In this document: positions 23,737 through 31,413 of the stretch, in pieces | Layout of the letters: each line of letters begins with the position of its first letter | Position numbering within the stretch: the stretch's first letter is position 1 | Source of the DNA: CALJIC01 sp039805565 | Lineage (GTDB): Bacteria > Chloroflexota > Chloroflexia > Chloroflexales > Roseiflexaceae | Direction: 5' to 3' | Assembly (NCBI GenBank): GCA_039805565.1 | Contig: JBDLTZ010000273.1 | Coordinates: 1-40,453 of the forward strand | Length of the DNA stretch: 40,453 bases | Notes under the pieces: generated by a model | What the model was told of the DNA's origin: nothing | The model's database searches: none | Seen by the model: the letters and a program-made list of their open reading frames with translations, nothing else | Program-made: the position numbers and the translations under genes

Positions 23737-23861
23737 GAGTCTTGAGTCGTGAGTCGTGAGTCTTGAGTCGTGAGTGCTGAGTGCTCAACACCGCCCCACC
23801 AGACGACGCGCAGGAGCGCACCGTGCAGGCAGCGCGCTGCCCTTCGAACTCAAGACTCGTC
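23737..23861. repeat. Facing heptamer arrays (GAGTCGT type) between ribX and ribY
   Basis: Seven uninterrupted units with exact 7-bp period at 23737-23785: GAGTCTT, GAGTCGT, GAGTCGT, GAGTCTT, GAGTCGT, GAGTGCT, GAGTGCT. Two opposite-orientation units, ACTCAAG and ACTCGTC, at 23848-23861 directly follow the ribX stop. The arms could pair in the ribX-ribY transcript across a 62-base loop. Confidence 0.9.
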
Positions 23862-24686
23862 CTACCACTCCCACCGCACCAGCGCGCGCTCGAGCAGCGT
23901 CGCGGCCAGGTAGAAGAGCAGCGTCATCGTGGCCAGCGTCACCAGGGCCGCGAACATCAGCGGGGTGTCGAACAGGCCGCGCGCGATATTGATCAGCGCG
24001 CCCAGCCCGTCGCGCCCACCGACGAACTCGCCCACCACAGCGCCGGTTGTAGCCAGCGCCAGCCCGGCCTTGGCCCCGCCGAAGATCCCCGGCAGCGCCA
24101 GCGGCAGCTCCGCGTGGCGCAGCGTCTGCCAGCGGGTCGCACCGCTGATGTTGGCCATCTCGAGCAGCTCACGCGGTACCGCACGCAGCGCCACCACCGT
24201 CGCGCTCAGTATCGGGAAGAAGGTCACCAGGGCGGCCACCAGGATCTTGGACTCCAGGCCTACGCCGAACCACAGGATGATCAGCGGGGCGAGGGCCACC
24301 ACGGGAACCGCCTGCGTGGCCGCGAGCTGCGGCGCCACCACACGCTCGAGCAGCGGGATATGCGCCAGGGCGTAGCCAAGCGCGAGGCTCAGCGCCAGGG
24401 CGATGCCGAAGCCGCCCAGAGCCGCGGCGAGGGTCACCCGCGCGTGGTGCAGCAGCGTGCCGCCCGCGAGCTCGGCATACAGGCGCTCGGCCACAAGCAC
24501 GGGCGAGGGCAGCACGAACGCCGGGTAGTCGCGCAGCACCACAAGCCCCTGCCAGGCGGCGAGGAGCAGGAGCAGCGAGACGGCCATCGCCGCGCCGGAC
24601 GAAGGCTCCCGCCGGGGTCGCGCCTCGGGCTGGCCTGTTAACGCCGGCCGCGCGCCGCCGTACCGGATCAGCTGGTTGCGAACCAT
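23862..24686 (-). CDS. ribX: RibX-like ABC transporter permease
   Basis: 274 aa; ATG 24686 has GGAGG at 24696-24700. BPD-type permease (SsuC/ThiX-like) with about six membrane helices starting at AVSLLLLLAAW. The EAA loop, which docks on the ATPase, is ELLEMANISGATRWQTLRHAELPLALP, and VVALAPLIILWFGVGLESKI precedes it as in the SsuC group. With ribY it makes a two-gene transporter under an FMN riboswitch, so it should import riboflavin or a related compound. The ATPase must come from elsewhere. Confidence 0.88.
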   Translation of the reverse strand: MVRNQLIRYGGARPALTGQPEARPRREPSSGAAMAVSLLLLLAAWQGLVVLRDYPAFVLPSPVLVAERLYAELAGGTLLHHARVTLAAALGGFGIALALSLALGYALAHIPLLERVVAPQLAATQAVPVVALAPLIILWFGVGLESKILVAALVTFFPILSATVVALRAVPRELLEMANISGATRWQTLRHAELPLALPGIFGGAKAGLALATTGAVVGEFVGGRDGLGALINIARGLFDTPLMFAALVTLATMTLLFYLAATLLERALVRWEW

Positions 24687-24712
24687 ACGCGTGATCCTCC
24701 TCGAATCACAAA

Positions 24713-24736
24713 CCCCGAAGTCCGAAGACTTCGGGG
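24713..24736 (-). terminator. UUCG-capped terminator of the FMN riboswitch
   Basis: On the minus strand a 10-bp stem CCCCGAAGTC / GACTTCGGGG closes a UUCG tetraloop and is followed by TTTGTGATTC. It lies between the aptamer and the ribX ribosome site. Its first arm together with the preceding G (GCCCCGAAG) is complementary to CTTCGGGGC at the very start of the aptamer (near 25056-25064), which offers an alternative fold. A 7-bp hairpin (CCACAGA/TCTGTGG, 24878-24894) lies in between. Confidence 0.75.
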
Positions 24737-24918
24737 CGGTTTACTCGACGTGAGCATCTGCGTGGAGGCTGCGTGCCCCTTGGCGAGGACGTGACCAGCG
24801 CCCCGTGCTCGGGACGGCGGCGCATCGGCTCGGCCGAGGCAATCTCGGGCTCCCCACCAACACCACAACGCAGCACGCCACAGACAATCTGTGGGCGCCA
24901 GCGTATGCTCAGAGCGTC

Positions 24919-25067
24919 GATCTTCTACCATCCGGACTGTAACCGTCGGCCCCGGAGTGTACCGGTGTCCTGCCTTGCGGCTCGCGGGCTTGTCCTATCA
25001 CCGTCGCATACTCAACGCCGGCCCAGGCATCACCGCCGATCGGGAATTTCACCCTGCCCCGAAGATC
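24919..25067 (-). promoter_or_regulatory. FMN riboswitch (RFN element)
   Basis: Read on the minus strand this shows all conserved blocks of the RFN aptamer in order: GATCTTCGGGGCAGGGTG, AATTCCCGATCGGCGGTGAT, then AGCCCGCGAGCC, then ACTCCGGGGCCGACGG, TACAGTCCGGATGG and the closing GAAGATC. The 5' GATCTTC and 3' GAAGATC form P1. Such elements bind FMN and switch off riboflavin synthesis or uptake genes. It begins a few bases after the predicted start site of the TTGACA promoter and precedes ribX-ribY. Confidence 0.97.
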
Positions 25068-25076
25068 ATTTGTGTC

Positions 25077-25105
25077 AGCATAGCACTAGGGCCAGGGGTT
25101 GTCAA
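25077..25105 (-). promoter_or_regulatory. Promoter of the ribXY riboswitch RNA
   Basis: On the minus strand TTGACA (25100-25105) and TATGCT (25077-25082) are separated by exactly 17 bp. The transcript would begin near 25070, immediately before the aptamer. Confidence 0.85.
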
Positions 25106-25109
25106 ATGG

Positions 25110-25147
25110 CGCGAGGGGCTTGCTGCCTTGGCAGCAAGCCCCTCGCG
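25110..25147. repeat. 18-bp perfect stem-loop beside the ribXY promoter
   Basis: CGCGAGGGGCTTGCTGCC (25110-25127) and GGCAGCAAGCCCCTCGCG (25130-25147) are perfect reverse complements with only TT between. It lies five bases from the -35 box of the ribXY promoter, in the gap to a divergent gene. It may block antisense transcription; a binding site is possible but unusually long. Confidence 0.85.
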
Positions 25148-25299
25148 GATCCGGATGAGAGAGCTTTTCGCGGAGGGTCTGCGCCCCTCCACATCTCCCG
25201 CAGCGGCCTACCGCGAATCACCCTTTCGCCCCTTCGCGCGCCTTGCCACGTCGCGTAAAATGAGGTGTGTGGGTGCCAACGAGTTTCGAGGGGGACGTG

Positions 25300-25500
25300 A
25301 TGGCTACGTTCTTCCTGCTGGGCGCGGGGCTACTAGCGGTATCGATCCTGCTGGCTGCCTGGCGCAGGCGGGGCGCCGTCCCGTACGACGACCCGCGCAT
25401 GACGATCGACGCGCTGCGCGAGCGCCAGCGCTCGCTGTACGACCTCGGCATGGCGGTGGGGCCACCGGCTGGCCGTGAGCGCAGCGACCACGAGAAGTAG
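25300..25500 (+). CDS. Small single-helix membrane protein
   Basis: 66 aa from ATG 25300 with GAGGGGGA just upstream. One N-terminal membrane helix (FFLLGAGLLAVSILLAAW) and a charged tail. No family recognised. Only 10 bases separate its stop from the CAP-domain gene start, so they may be one transcript. Confidence 0.6.
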   Translation: MATFFLLGAGLLAVSILLAAWRRRGAVPYDDPRMTIDALRERQRSLYDLGMAVGPPAGRERSDHEK

Positions 25501-25510
25501 GGATCACACT

Positions 25511-26755
25511 ATGCTACGACGAACCGCGCTGGTCACACTGGCGCTACTGCTGCTGAGCTGTGCGCCGGCGGTGATGGCCCAGAGCAGCGAGCGCTGCTTC
25601 CCAGAGACCGGCTTCTGTATCTCCGGCCCCATCCGCACCTTCTGGGAGCGCAACGGCGGGCTGCCGGTGTTCGGCTACCCGCTCGGCCCGCTGCAGGAGG
25701 ACACAATCGAGGGCCGGCGCATCCAGGCCCAGTGGTTCGAGCGCAACCGGCTCGAACTGCACCCCGAGAACGCCGCGCCCTACGACGTGCTGCTCGGCCG
25801 CCTCGGCGCCGACCGGCTGGCCCAGCAGGGGCGAAGCTGGCAGACAGCTTTCCCTCCCTCGGGTAGCCAGGCCGGGTGCCGCTTCTTCCCCGAGACCGAG
25901 CAGAGCGTCTGCGGCCGCTTCCTGGAGGTCTGGCGCGCGAGCGGGATCGAGGTCGACGGCCGCGGCGGTGCGTCCGAGGCCGAGAGCCTGGCGCTGTTCG
26001 GCCTGCCGCTGAGCGGCGTGGTGAGCGAGCAGCTGAGCGACGGCCGCACCTACCAGGTGCAGTGGTTCGAGCGGGCGCGCTTCGAGCTGCACCCCGAGAA
26101 CGCCCGCCCCTACGATGTCCTGCTGGGGCTGCTCTCCGCCGAGCTTCGCACCGATCGCATCGGCACGCCCCCACCGCCAGCCCCGCGCCCCGCGCCGACC
26201 GTGATCCCGGCGCCGGCCGCCCAGCCGAACGCCTGCCTCTCGACCGAGGAGGCCGAGCTGGCCCGGCGCGTCAACGCATACCGCGTCGAGAACGGCCTGG
26301 ACGCCGTGCCGATCTCGCGCTCGCTGACCACCGTGGCGCAGCTTCACGTGCGCGACCTGCAGGAGTTCCGCCCGAACTCGGGCACCGACGCGCGCGGCCA
26401 GCCCTGCAACCTCCACAGCTGGTCCGCCAACGGCCCGTGGACGGCCGTGTGCTACACACCGGACCACGCCAGCGCGAAGGGCATGTGGGACAAGCCGCGC
26501 GAGATCACCGCCGGGGCGTACGCCGGGACGGGCTTCGAGAACGCCTTCGCCGCCTACGGCACGCGCGCCACCGCCGGCGCCGCGCTCGACTCCTGGAAGG
26601 CGAGCTCCGGCCACAACCAGGTGATCCTCCAGCAGGGCACATTCGCGCGCTACAACTGGCCCGCGATGGGCGTGGGGGTCTCGGAGAACTACATCGTGCT
26701 GTGGTTCGGCAACCGCGCAGACCCGCAGGGAGAGGCCGCGCCGTGCAGGTCATAA
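25511..26755 (+). CDS. Secreted CAP-domain protein with two LGFP-like repeats
   Basis: 414 aa from ATG 25511. The signal peptide LVTLALLLLSCAPAVMAQ contains a possible lipobox (LLSC). Two copies of a module follow: CFPETGFCISGPIRTFWERNGG ending WFERNRLELHPEN, and CRFFPETEQSVCGRFLEVWRAS ending WFERARFELHPEN (named here by short cores FPETGFCISG, WFERNRLELHPEN, WFERARFELHPEN). After a Pro/Ala linker (about 217-245) comes a CAP/SCP-PR1 domain with LARRVNAYRVENGLDAVPIS, VAQLHVRDLQEF, and SSGHNQVILQ. CAP domains occur in secreted proteins of diverse function; no enzymatic role is established. Expected location is the cell surface. Confidence 0.85.
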   Translation: MLRRTALVTLALLLLSCAPAVMAQSSERCFPETGFCISGPIRTFWERNGGLPVFGYPLGPLQEDTIEGRRIQAQWFERNRLELHPENAAPYDVLLGRLGADRLAQQGRSWQTAFPPSGSQAGCRFFPETEQSVCGRFLEVWRASGIEVDGRGGASEAESLALFGLPLSGVVSEQLSDGRTYQVQWFERARFELHPENARPYDVLLGLLSAELRTDRIGTPPPPAPRPAPTVIPAPAAQPNACLSTEEAELARRVNAYRVENGLDAVPISRSLTTVAQLHVRDLQEFRPNSGTDARGQPCNLHSWSANGPWTAVCYTPDHASAKGMWDKPREITAGAYAGTGFENAFAAYGTRATAGAALDSWKASSGHNQVILQQGTFARYNWPAMGVGVSENYIVLWFGNRADPQGEAAPCRS

Positions 26756-26858
26756 AACAGGCCGGAAGTCGCGCCGCGGCGGGCACGAGGCGGCCCTGGC
26801 ACGAGAGTTGCATCTGAAGGCAGCACATCCGCCACTACTCCCAGGAGCCGGGACTGCC

Positions 26859-28148
26859 GTGGAGAAAGAGCAACGTCTCACAGCGCGAGCGCGACCCGCA
26901 AGCCGGGCGCGCCTCGCATTCCTCGCCCGCGCCAGCGCCGCCCTCGCCAGCTCGCTCGACTACGAGCACACGCTCGCCAGCGTCGCCCAGCTCGCCGTTC
27001 CCGCACTGGCCGACTTCTGCATCGTCGATGTGATGGACGAGCAGGGCGAGCTCCAGCGCGTGGCCGCGGCCCACGCCGACCCGGCCCGCCAGCCGCTGGT
27101 TGATGCTCTGCGCCACGCTGTGCCAGCCCTGGGCGGCGGCAGCCCGATCGCCGAGGTCCTCCGCACCGGCCAGCCAATCCTGTTCGCCGAGTTCTCCGAG
27201 GAGCGCTTCGCGCGGCACGCCGTGGACGCGGCGCATCTGGAGGTTGTGCGCGCGCTCGGGGTGCGGTCTAGCATCGTCGTGCCGCTCACCGCCCGCGAGC
27301 ACACCTTCGGCGCGATCACTCTTGTCACCGCCGAGTCCGGGCGCCGCTACCGCCAGCGCGACCTACGCGTGGCCATGGACCTGGCGGGGCGCTGCGCGCT
27401 GGCCGTGGACAATGCCCGCCTCTACCGCCAGGCTCAGGAGACGCTGCGCGCCCGCGACGAGCTGTTCGACCTGGTGGCGCACGACCTCAAGAACCCGCTG
27501 ACGGTGATCATCGGTACGGTGCAGCTCCTCCAGCGACGGGTGAGCCAGACGGAGGCCCTGGCGACTGACCCGGCAGTGGGGCGGCGCCTGGAGCAGCTGG
27601 CGACCTCGGCAATTCAGATGCGGACGATGATCAACGACCTGCTGGACCTGGCGCACGTGCGCGCCGAACACCAGCTGACGCTCAGCCTGGAGCCGACGGA
27701 CCTGGTGGCGGTGGCGCAGCGCGCGGCCAAGGAGTACCGCGCCACCAGCAGCCGGCACCGCATCAGTGTCGAGGCCAGTCTGCCCGAGCTGGTGAGTCGC
27801 TGGGACGTGGCCCGGCTCGAGCGGGTGGTGGCGAACCTGCTTTCGAACGCCATCAAGTACAGCCCGGCGGGCGGCGACATCACCCTGCGCGTGCGGCGCG
27901 AGGAGGACGATGGGCGCTCGTGGGCGGTGCTCTCGGTGCGGGATCAGGGCATCGGCATCCCCGCCGCCGATCTGCCGCATATCTTCGAGCGCTTCCGCCG
28001 CGCCGGGAACACCTCGGGGCGAATCGCGGGCTCCGGCATGGGGCTGGCGAGCGTCTGCGCCATCGTCGAGCAGCACGGCGGCGACGTGTCCGCCGAGAGC
28101 GTCGAGGGACAGGGCTCGACCTTCACGGTGCGTCTGCCGCTCTGCTAG
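26859..28148 (+). CDS. Soluble GAF-domain sensor histidine kinase
   Basis: 429 aa from GTG 26859 with AGGAG 12 bases upstream; a TTG at 26808 in frame is the longer option. No membrane helix. A GAF domain covers about 15-185. The kinase part has the H-box LFDLVAHDLKNPLTVII, N-box NLLSNAIKYSP, G1 DQGIGIP, F-box IFERFRRAG and G2 GSGMGLASV, all intact. No response regulator is adjacent, so it is an orphan kinase; its signal (small molecule, redox or light through GAF) cannot be told. Confidence 0.92.
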   Translation: MEKEQRLTARARPASRARLAFLARASAALASSLDYEHTLASVAQLAVPALADFCIVDVMDEQGELQRVAAAHADPARQPLVDALRHAVPALGGGSPIAEVLRTGQPILFAEFSEERFARHAVDAAHLEVVRALGVRSSIVVPLTAREHTFGAITLVTAESGRRYRQRDLRVAMDLAGRCALAVDNARLYRQAQETLRARDELFDLVAHDLKNPLTVIIGTVQLLQRRVSQTEALATDPAVGRRLEQLATSAIQMRTMINDLLDLAHVRAEHQLTLSLEPTDLVAVAQRAAKEYRATSSRHRISVEASLPELVSRWDVARLERVVANLLSNAIKYSPAGGDITLRVRREEDDGRSWAVLSVRDQGIGIPAADLPHIFERFRRAGNTSGRIAGSGMGLASVCAIVEQHGGDVSAESVEGQGSTFTVRLPLC

Positions 28149-28226
28149 ACGCGCGCCGGCGCGGAGCGAATACTCCCAGGTCACTCCTGCACATCTTCAC
28201 GATTGGTTCACACTCTTCCGCTGCCC

Positions 28227-29486
28227 TCACCAGCGCGTGTGCTGGAAGCGCCACTCCGGCTGCATCTTCCGCATCTCCACCTCGTCGTCACGCTCGGTGA
28301 AGCCGCACTCCAGGTACTGCCGGTGCAGCCGTGCCAGCGCCTCGCGGTCCAGCTCGACCCCCAGGCCCGGCCCCTCGGGCACCGCCAGTGACCCGCCCTC
28401 GAAGCGCAGCCGCCCGCCCTGGATCACGTCCTCCCACTGCCAGGGGTAGTGCGTATCGCAGGCGTAGGTCAGGTTCGGCACCGCGGCCGCCAGGTGGGTC
28501 ATGGCGGCGAGCGAGATGCCGAGGTGGCTGTTCGAGTGCATCGACATGCCGCGGCCGAAGGTGCGGCAGAAGCGCGCCAGCTCGACCGAGGCGCGCAGCC
28601 CGCCCCAGAAGTGGTGGTCGCCCAGGATGATGGCCTCGGAGCCAAGGCGGACGCTCCCCGGCAGGTCCTCGAACGACACCGTACACATGTTGGTGGCCAG
28701 CGGGATATTCACCGCGCGCGCCACGGCCGCCATGCCCTCCTGGCCGCGCGCCGGGTCCTCGTAGTACTCGAGCACCCCCTCCATCTGGCGCCCGTAGCGG
28801 ATGGCCGTCTCCACCGACCAGACCGCGTTGGGATCGATCCGCAGCGGCGTGCCGGGCCCGAAGGCCTCGCGCAGCGCAAACATCGACGCCACCTCAACCT
28901 CGGGCTCCATGCAGCCGGCCTTCAGCTTGATCGAGCGGAAGCCGTGGGCGGCGATCATGGCCTTCGCCTGCCGCACCACCCCGTCCGGGTCGAGCGCCTC
29001 GACCTGACGCGCGGCCTCCCAGCCAGTGGCGCGGGTGTCCATATCGAAGCCGAGCGGGCCGCCGGCGCCGGCGTGCTTGAAGAACAGGTAGGCCGAGAAG
29101 TCCACCCGCTCGCGCACCTTGCCGCCGAGGAGGTCGCAGACTGGGCGGCCGGTGGCCTTGCCGACGATATCGAGGCAGGCGACCTCGATCGGGCTGAACA
29201 CGCGCGGCAGGCGGCGGCGGTCCCCCGTGGCCCCCAGGCGCTCCACGAGGGCCAGCCAGAGCGGCGTGAGCTGGAGCGGGTCGCGGCCGACCACCACCTC
29301 GCGGGCGGCCTCGAGGTCCGCCGTGATCTTCGCGCCGCCGGGCACCTCGCCGAGTCCCGAGACCCCGTCGTCGGTGACGAGCTCGACGACTGTGCGGAGC
29401 GCGTAAGGTGCATGGAGTCCGGCGGCGTTCAGCAGCGGCGGGTCGCCCATTGCGACGGGCGTGACGTGCATTTCAGCGATTCGCAC
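28227..29486 (-). CDS. Glucarate dehydratase-like enolase superfamily enzyme
   Basis: 419 aa from GTG 29486, with AGGAG just upstream; the open frame extends to 29567 without such a site. Enolase-superfamily acid sugar dehydratases remove water from D-glucarate or similar aldarates with Mg. Visible: FRSIKLKAG (KxK base), LRIDPNAVW, YYEDPARGQEGM (metal ligands), NMCTVSFEDLPGSV, GSEAIILGDHHFWGG, and MHSNSHLGISLAAMTH with the second catalytic His. NMC...DLP...DHHxWGG is the signature of the GlucD group. It is divergent from the solute-binding protein gene and probably shares its control region. Substrate could also be galactarate or idarate. Confidence 0.85.
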   Translation of the reverse strand: MRIAEMHVTPVAMGDPPLLNAAGLHAPYALRTVVELVTDDGVSGLGEVPGGAKITADLEAAREVVVGRDPLQLTPLWLALVERLGATGDRRRLPRVFSPIEVACLDIVGKATGRPVCDLLGGKVRERVDFSAYLFFKHAGAGGPLGFDMDTRATGWEAARQVEALDPDGVVRQAKAMIAAHGFRSIKLKAGCMEPEVEVASMFALREAFGPGTPLRIDPNAVWSVETAIRYGRQMEGVLEYYEDPARGQEGMAAVARAVNIPLATNMCTVSFEDLPGSVRLGSEAIILGDHHFWGGLRASVELARFCRTFGRGMSMHSNSHLGISLAAMTHLAAAVPNLTYACDTHYPWQWEDVIQGGRLRFEGGSLAVPEGPGLGVELDREALARLHRQYLECGFTERDDEVEMRKMQPEWRFQHTRW

Positions 29487-29553
29487 GGTGATCTCCTCTT
29501 GCTCGCGGCACGCAGAGTGCACACTCTCTACACAGAGGCTGATAGAGGATATG

Positions 29554-29582
29554 TTGACAAACGCCAACGAAACAGGTAATCT
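29554..29582 (+). promoter_or_regulatory. Possible promoter of the sugar ABC genes
   Basis: TTGACA at 29554-29559, 17-bp spacer, TAATCT at 29577-29582, in an AT-rich stretch between divergent genes. The -35 is perfect, the -10 weak. Confidence 0.4.
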
Positions 29583-29774
29583 TCAACATGCAAAGCGGTG
29601 TGATGATTATACCTCAAACTATTTCGGCGTCCTGCGTCGGGCGTCGTGAAAGGAGGTTCGTACTTCACGGCCCATCGCAGAGACTGCGAGAGCCGCACTT
29701 CAGATTCTCCTAACAACTCATCGACGCCAACGACGGCCAGCGTTCCGGCATCAGCGAACAAAGGAGTTTTCGCA

Positions 29775-31313
29775 ATGGAAGAGACCCCTCGACGGCCCCT
29801 CTCCCGACGCGCCATGTTGCGCGCCGCTCTGGGTGGACTAAGCGCCGCGGTTCTCGCCGCCTGTGGCCAGCAGGCAGCCGCCCCCGCGCCGACAGCCGCC
29901 CCTGCTGCTGAACCGACCGCCGCCCCCGCGGCCACCGCTGCCCCCGCGGCCACCGCCGCCCCCGCGGCCACCGCCGCCCCCGCGGCCACCGCTGCCCCCG
30001 CGGCCACCGCTGCCCCCGCGCCGACCAACACTCCGCTGCCGCTACCCGAGGGCGCCGCCGGCAAGCTGACGGTGATCCACCGCACCGAGTACTTCGAGAA
30101 CGCGCAGACCATCTTCCGCACCACAGCGGAGAAGTACGCCGCCGACAACGGCATCACGCTCGACATCTCCACCGCCAACCCCGAGGCGTTCGGCGACTTC
30201 AACGCCAAGATGCAGGCCGCGGTGCAGGCCGGCAACCCGCCGGACGTGGCCTACCACGCGATCAGCATCCAGCAGATGTACTTCCTCGACCTGCTCGAGG
30301 ACGTGTCGGACGTGGTCGAGGAGCTGGTATCGCAGTACGGGCAGTTCGTGCCGCTTTCGGCCGAGATGAACGCCAAGATCGACGGCAAGTGGTGGGCGGT
30401 GCCGTTCCAGAGCAACGCGGGCGGGACGTTCGTGCGCGGCGATATCCTCAGCGCCGCGGGGATCGACCCGAAGACGCTGGACACCTGGGACAAGCGCCGC
30501 GACGCCGCGCTGGCGGTCTCGGACCCGAGCAAAGAGATGTGGGGCTGGGGCTTCACCACGAACCGCTCGGGCGACGGCCACGGCTTCATCACCGACGTGA
30601 TCCAGGCCTTCGGCGGCCGCTTCGTGGATGAGACCGGCGAGAAGGTCACGTTCAAGAGCGCGGAGACCGTCGAGGCCGTCACCTGGCTGCAGGAGACCTA
30701 CACCAGCGACAAGTACAAGCCGATGCTGCCGCCCGGCGTCGAGAGCTGGACCGACACCAGCAACAACGAGAACTTCCTGGCCGGCAAGATCGCCTTCACG
30801 CAGAACGCCTTCAGCGTCTACGCGCAGTCCAAGCGGGACTCCGTCCCGTTCTTCAAGGACATCGTCTTCCTGCGTAAGCCGGTCTCCAACGCCGGCGAGG
30901 TGCTCGAGTCGGGCGCGAGCATGTGGTTCACGGTCTTCAAGGGCTCGCAGAACGTCGATGCAGCCAAGGCGTTCATCAAGCACATGATCGCCCCCGAGCA
31001 GTTCATCCCGATCGTCAAAGAGGCGGGCGGCCTGCTGATGCCGGCCTACGCCAACATGTGGACGGACGAGGTGGTGGGGATCGATCCGAACTTCAGCACG
31101 TTGAAGGAGATCATCTTCAACGAGACGAAGTACACCGGGCAGGCCTACCCAGCCCAGCCGAACGCCGCCGTAGACGCCATCAACGCCCAGTCTATCCTGA
31201 GCCAGATGATGGCCAACGTCCTCAACGGCAGCATGACCCCCGAGCAGGCGGTGGACGACGCGAACACCAAGATCGTGCAGATCTTCGAGGAGCTCGGCCT
31301 GCCGCAGGGCTAA
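29775..31313 (+). CDS. Tat-exported sugar ABC substrate-binding lipoprotein
   Basis: 512 aa from ATG 29775, with AAGGAG eight bases upstream; a longer frame to 29646 is not supported. Twin-arginine signal LSRRAMLRAALGG with lipobox LAACG, then a linker of repeated APAATA units (18-bp tandem repeat, about 29930-30016), then a family-1 solute-binding domain (MalE/UgpB-like): LTVIHRTEYFE, QAGNPPDVAYHA, KWWAVPFQSNAGGTFVRGD, FLAGKIAFTQNAFSVYA. It should deliver a carbohydrate or sugar acid to the fused permease that follows. Tat export of such proteins suggests folding before export. Confidence 0.92.
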   Translation: MEETPRRPLSRRAMLRAALGGLSAAVLAACGQQAAAPAPTAAPAAEPTAAPAATAAPAATAAPAATAAPAATAAPAATAAPAPTNTPLPLPEGAAGKLTVIHRTEYFENAQTIFRTTAEKYAADNGITLDISTANPEAFGDFNAKMQAAVQAGNPPDVAYHAISIQQMYFLDLLEDVSDVVEELVSQYGQFVPLSAEMNAKIDGKWWAVPFQSNAGGTFVRGDILSAAGIDPKTLDTWDKRRDAALAVSDPSKEMWGWGFTTNRSGDGHGFITDVIQAFGGRFVDETGEKVTFKSAETVEAVTWLQETYTSDKYKPMLPPGVESWTDTSNNENFLAGKIAFTQNAFSVYAQSKRDSVPFFKDIVFLRKPVSNAGEVLESGASMWFTVFKGSQNVDAAKAFIKHMIAPEQFIPIVKEAGGLLMPAYANMWTDEVVGIDPNFSTLKEIIFNETKYTGQAYPAQPNAAVDAINAQSILSQMMANVLNGSMTPEQAVDDANTKIVQIFEELGLPQG

Positions 31314-31316
31314 TCT

Positions 31317-31402
31317 GAGTCGTGAGCTTTCAGCCTTGAGTCGTGGGTCCTGGGAGTGGGCGACTGCTCTCACGACTCACGGCTCAAGACTCACAGCTCA
31401 TC
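31317..31402. repeat. Facing heptamer arrays between binding protein and permease
   Basis: Left units GAGTCGT, GAGCTTT, CAGCCTT, GAGTCGT, GGGTCCT at 31317-31351 begin three bases after the stop codon. Right units TCTCACG, ACTCACG, GCTCAAG, ACTCACA, GCTCATC at 31368-31402 end just before the ribosome site of the permease. Arms face each other across a 16-base spacer and can pair with mismatches. Confidence 0.85.
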
Positions 31403-31413
31403 TGGGGGATGCT

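Noticed and set aside
23737..23861. CRISPR array
   Set aside because: Units are 7 bp and contiguous, with no 25-40 bp repeats separated by unique spacers and no cas genes nearby.
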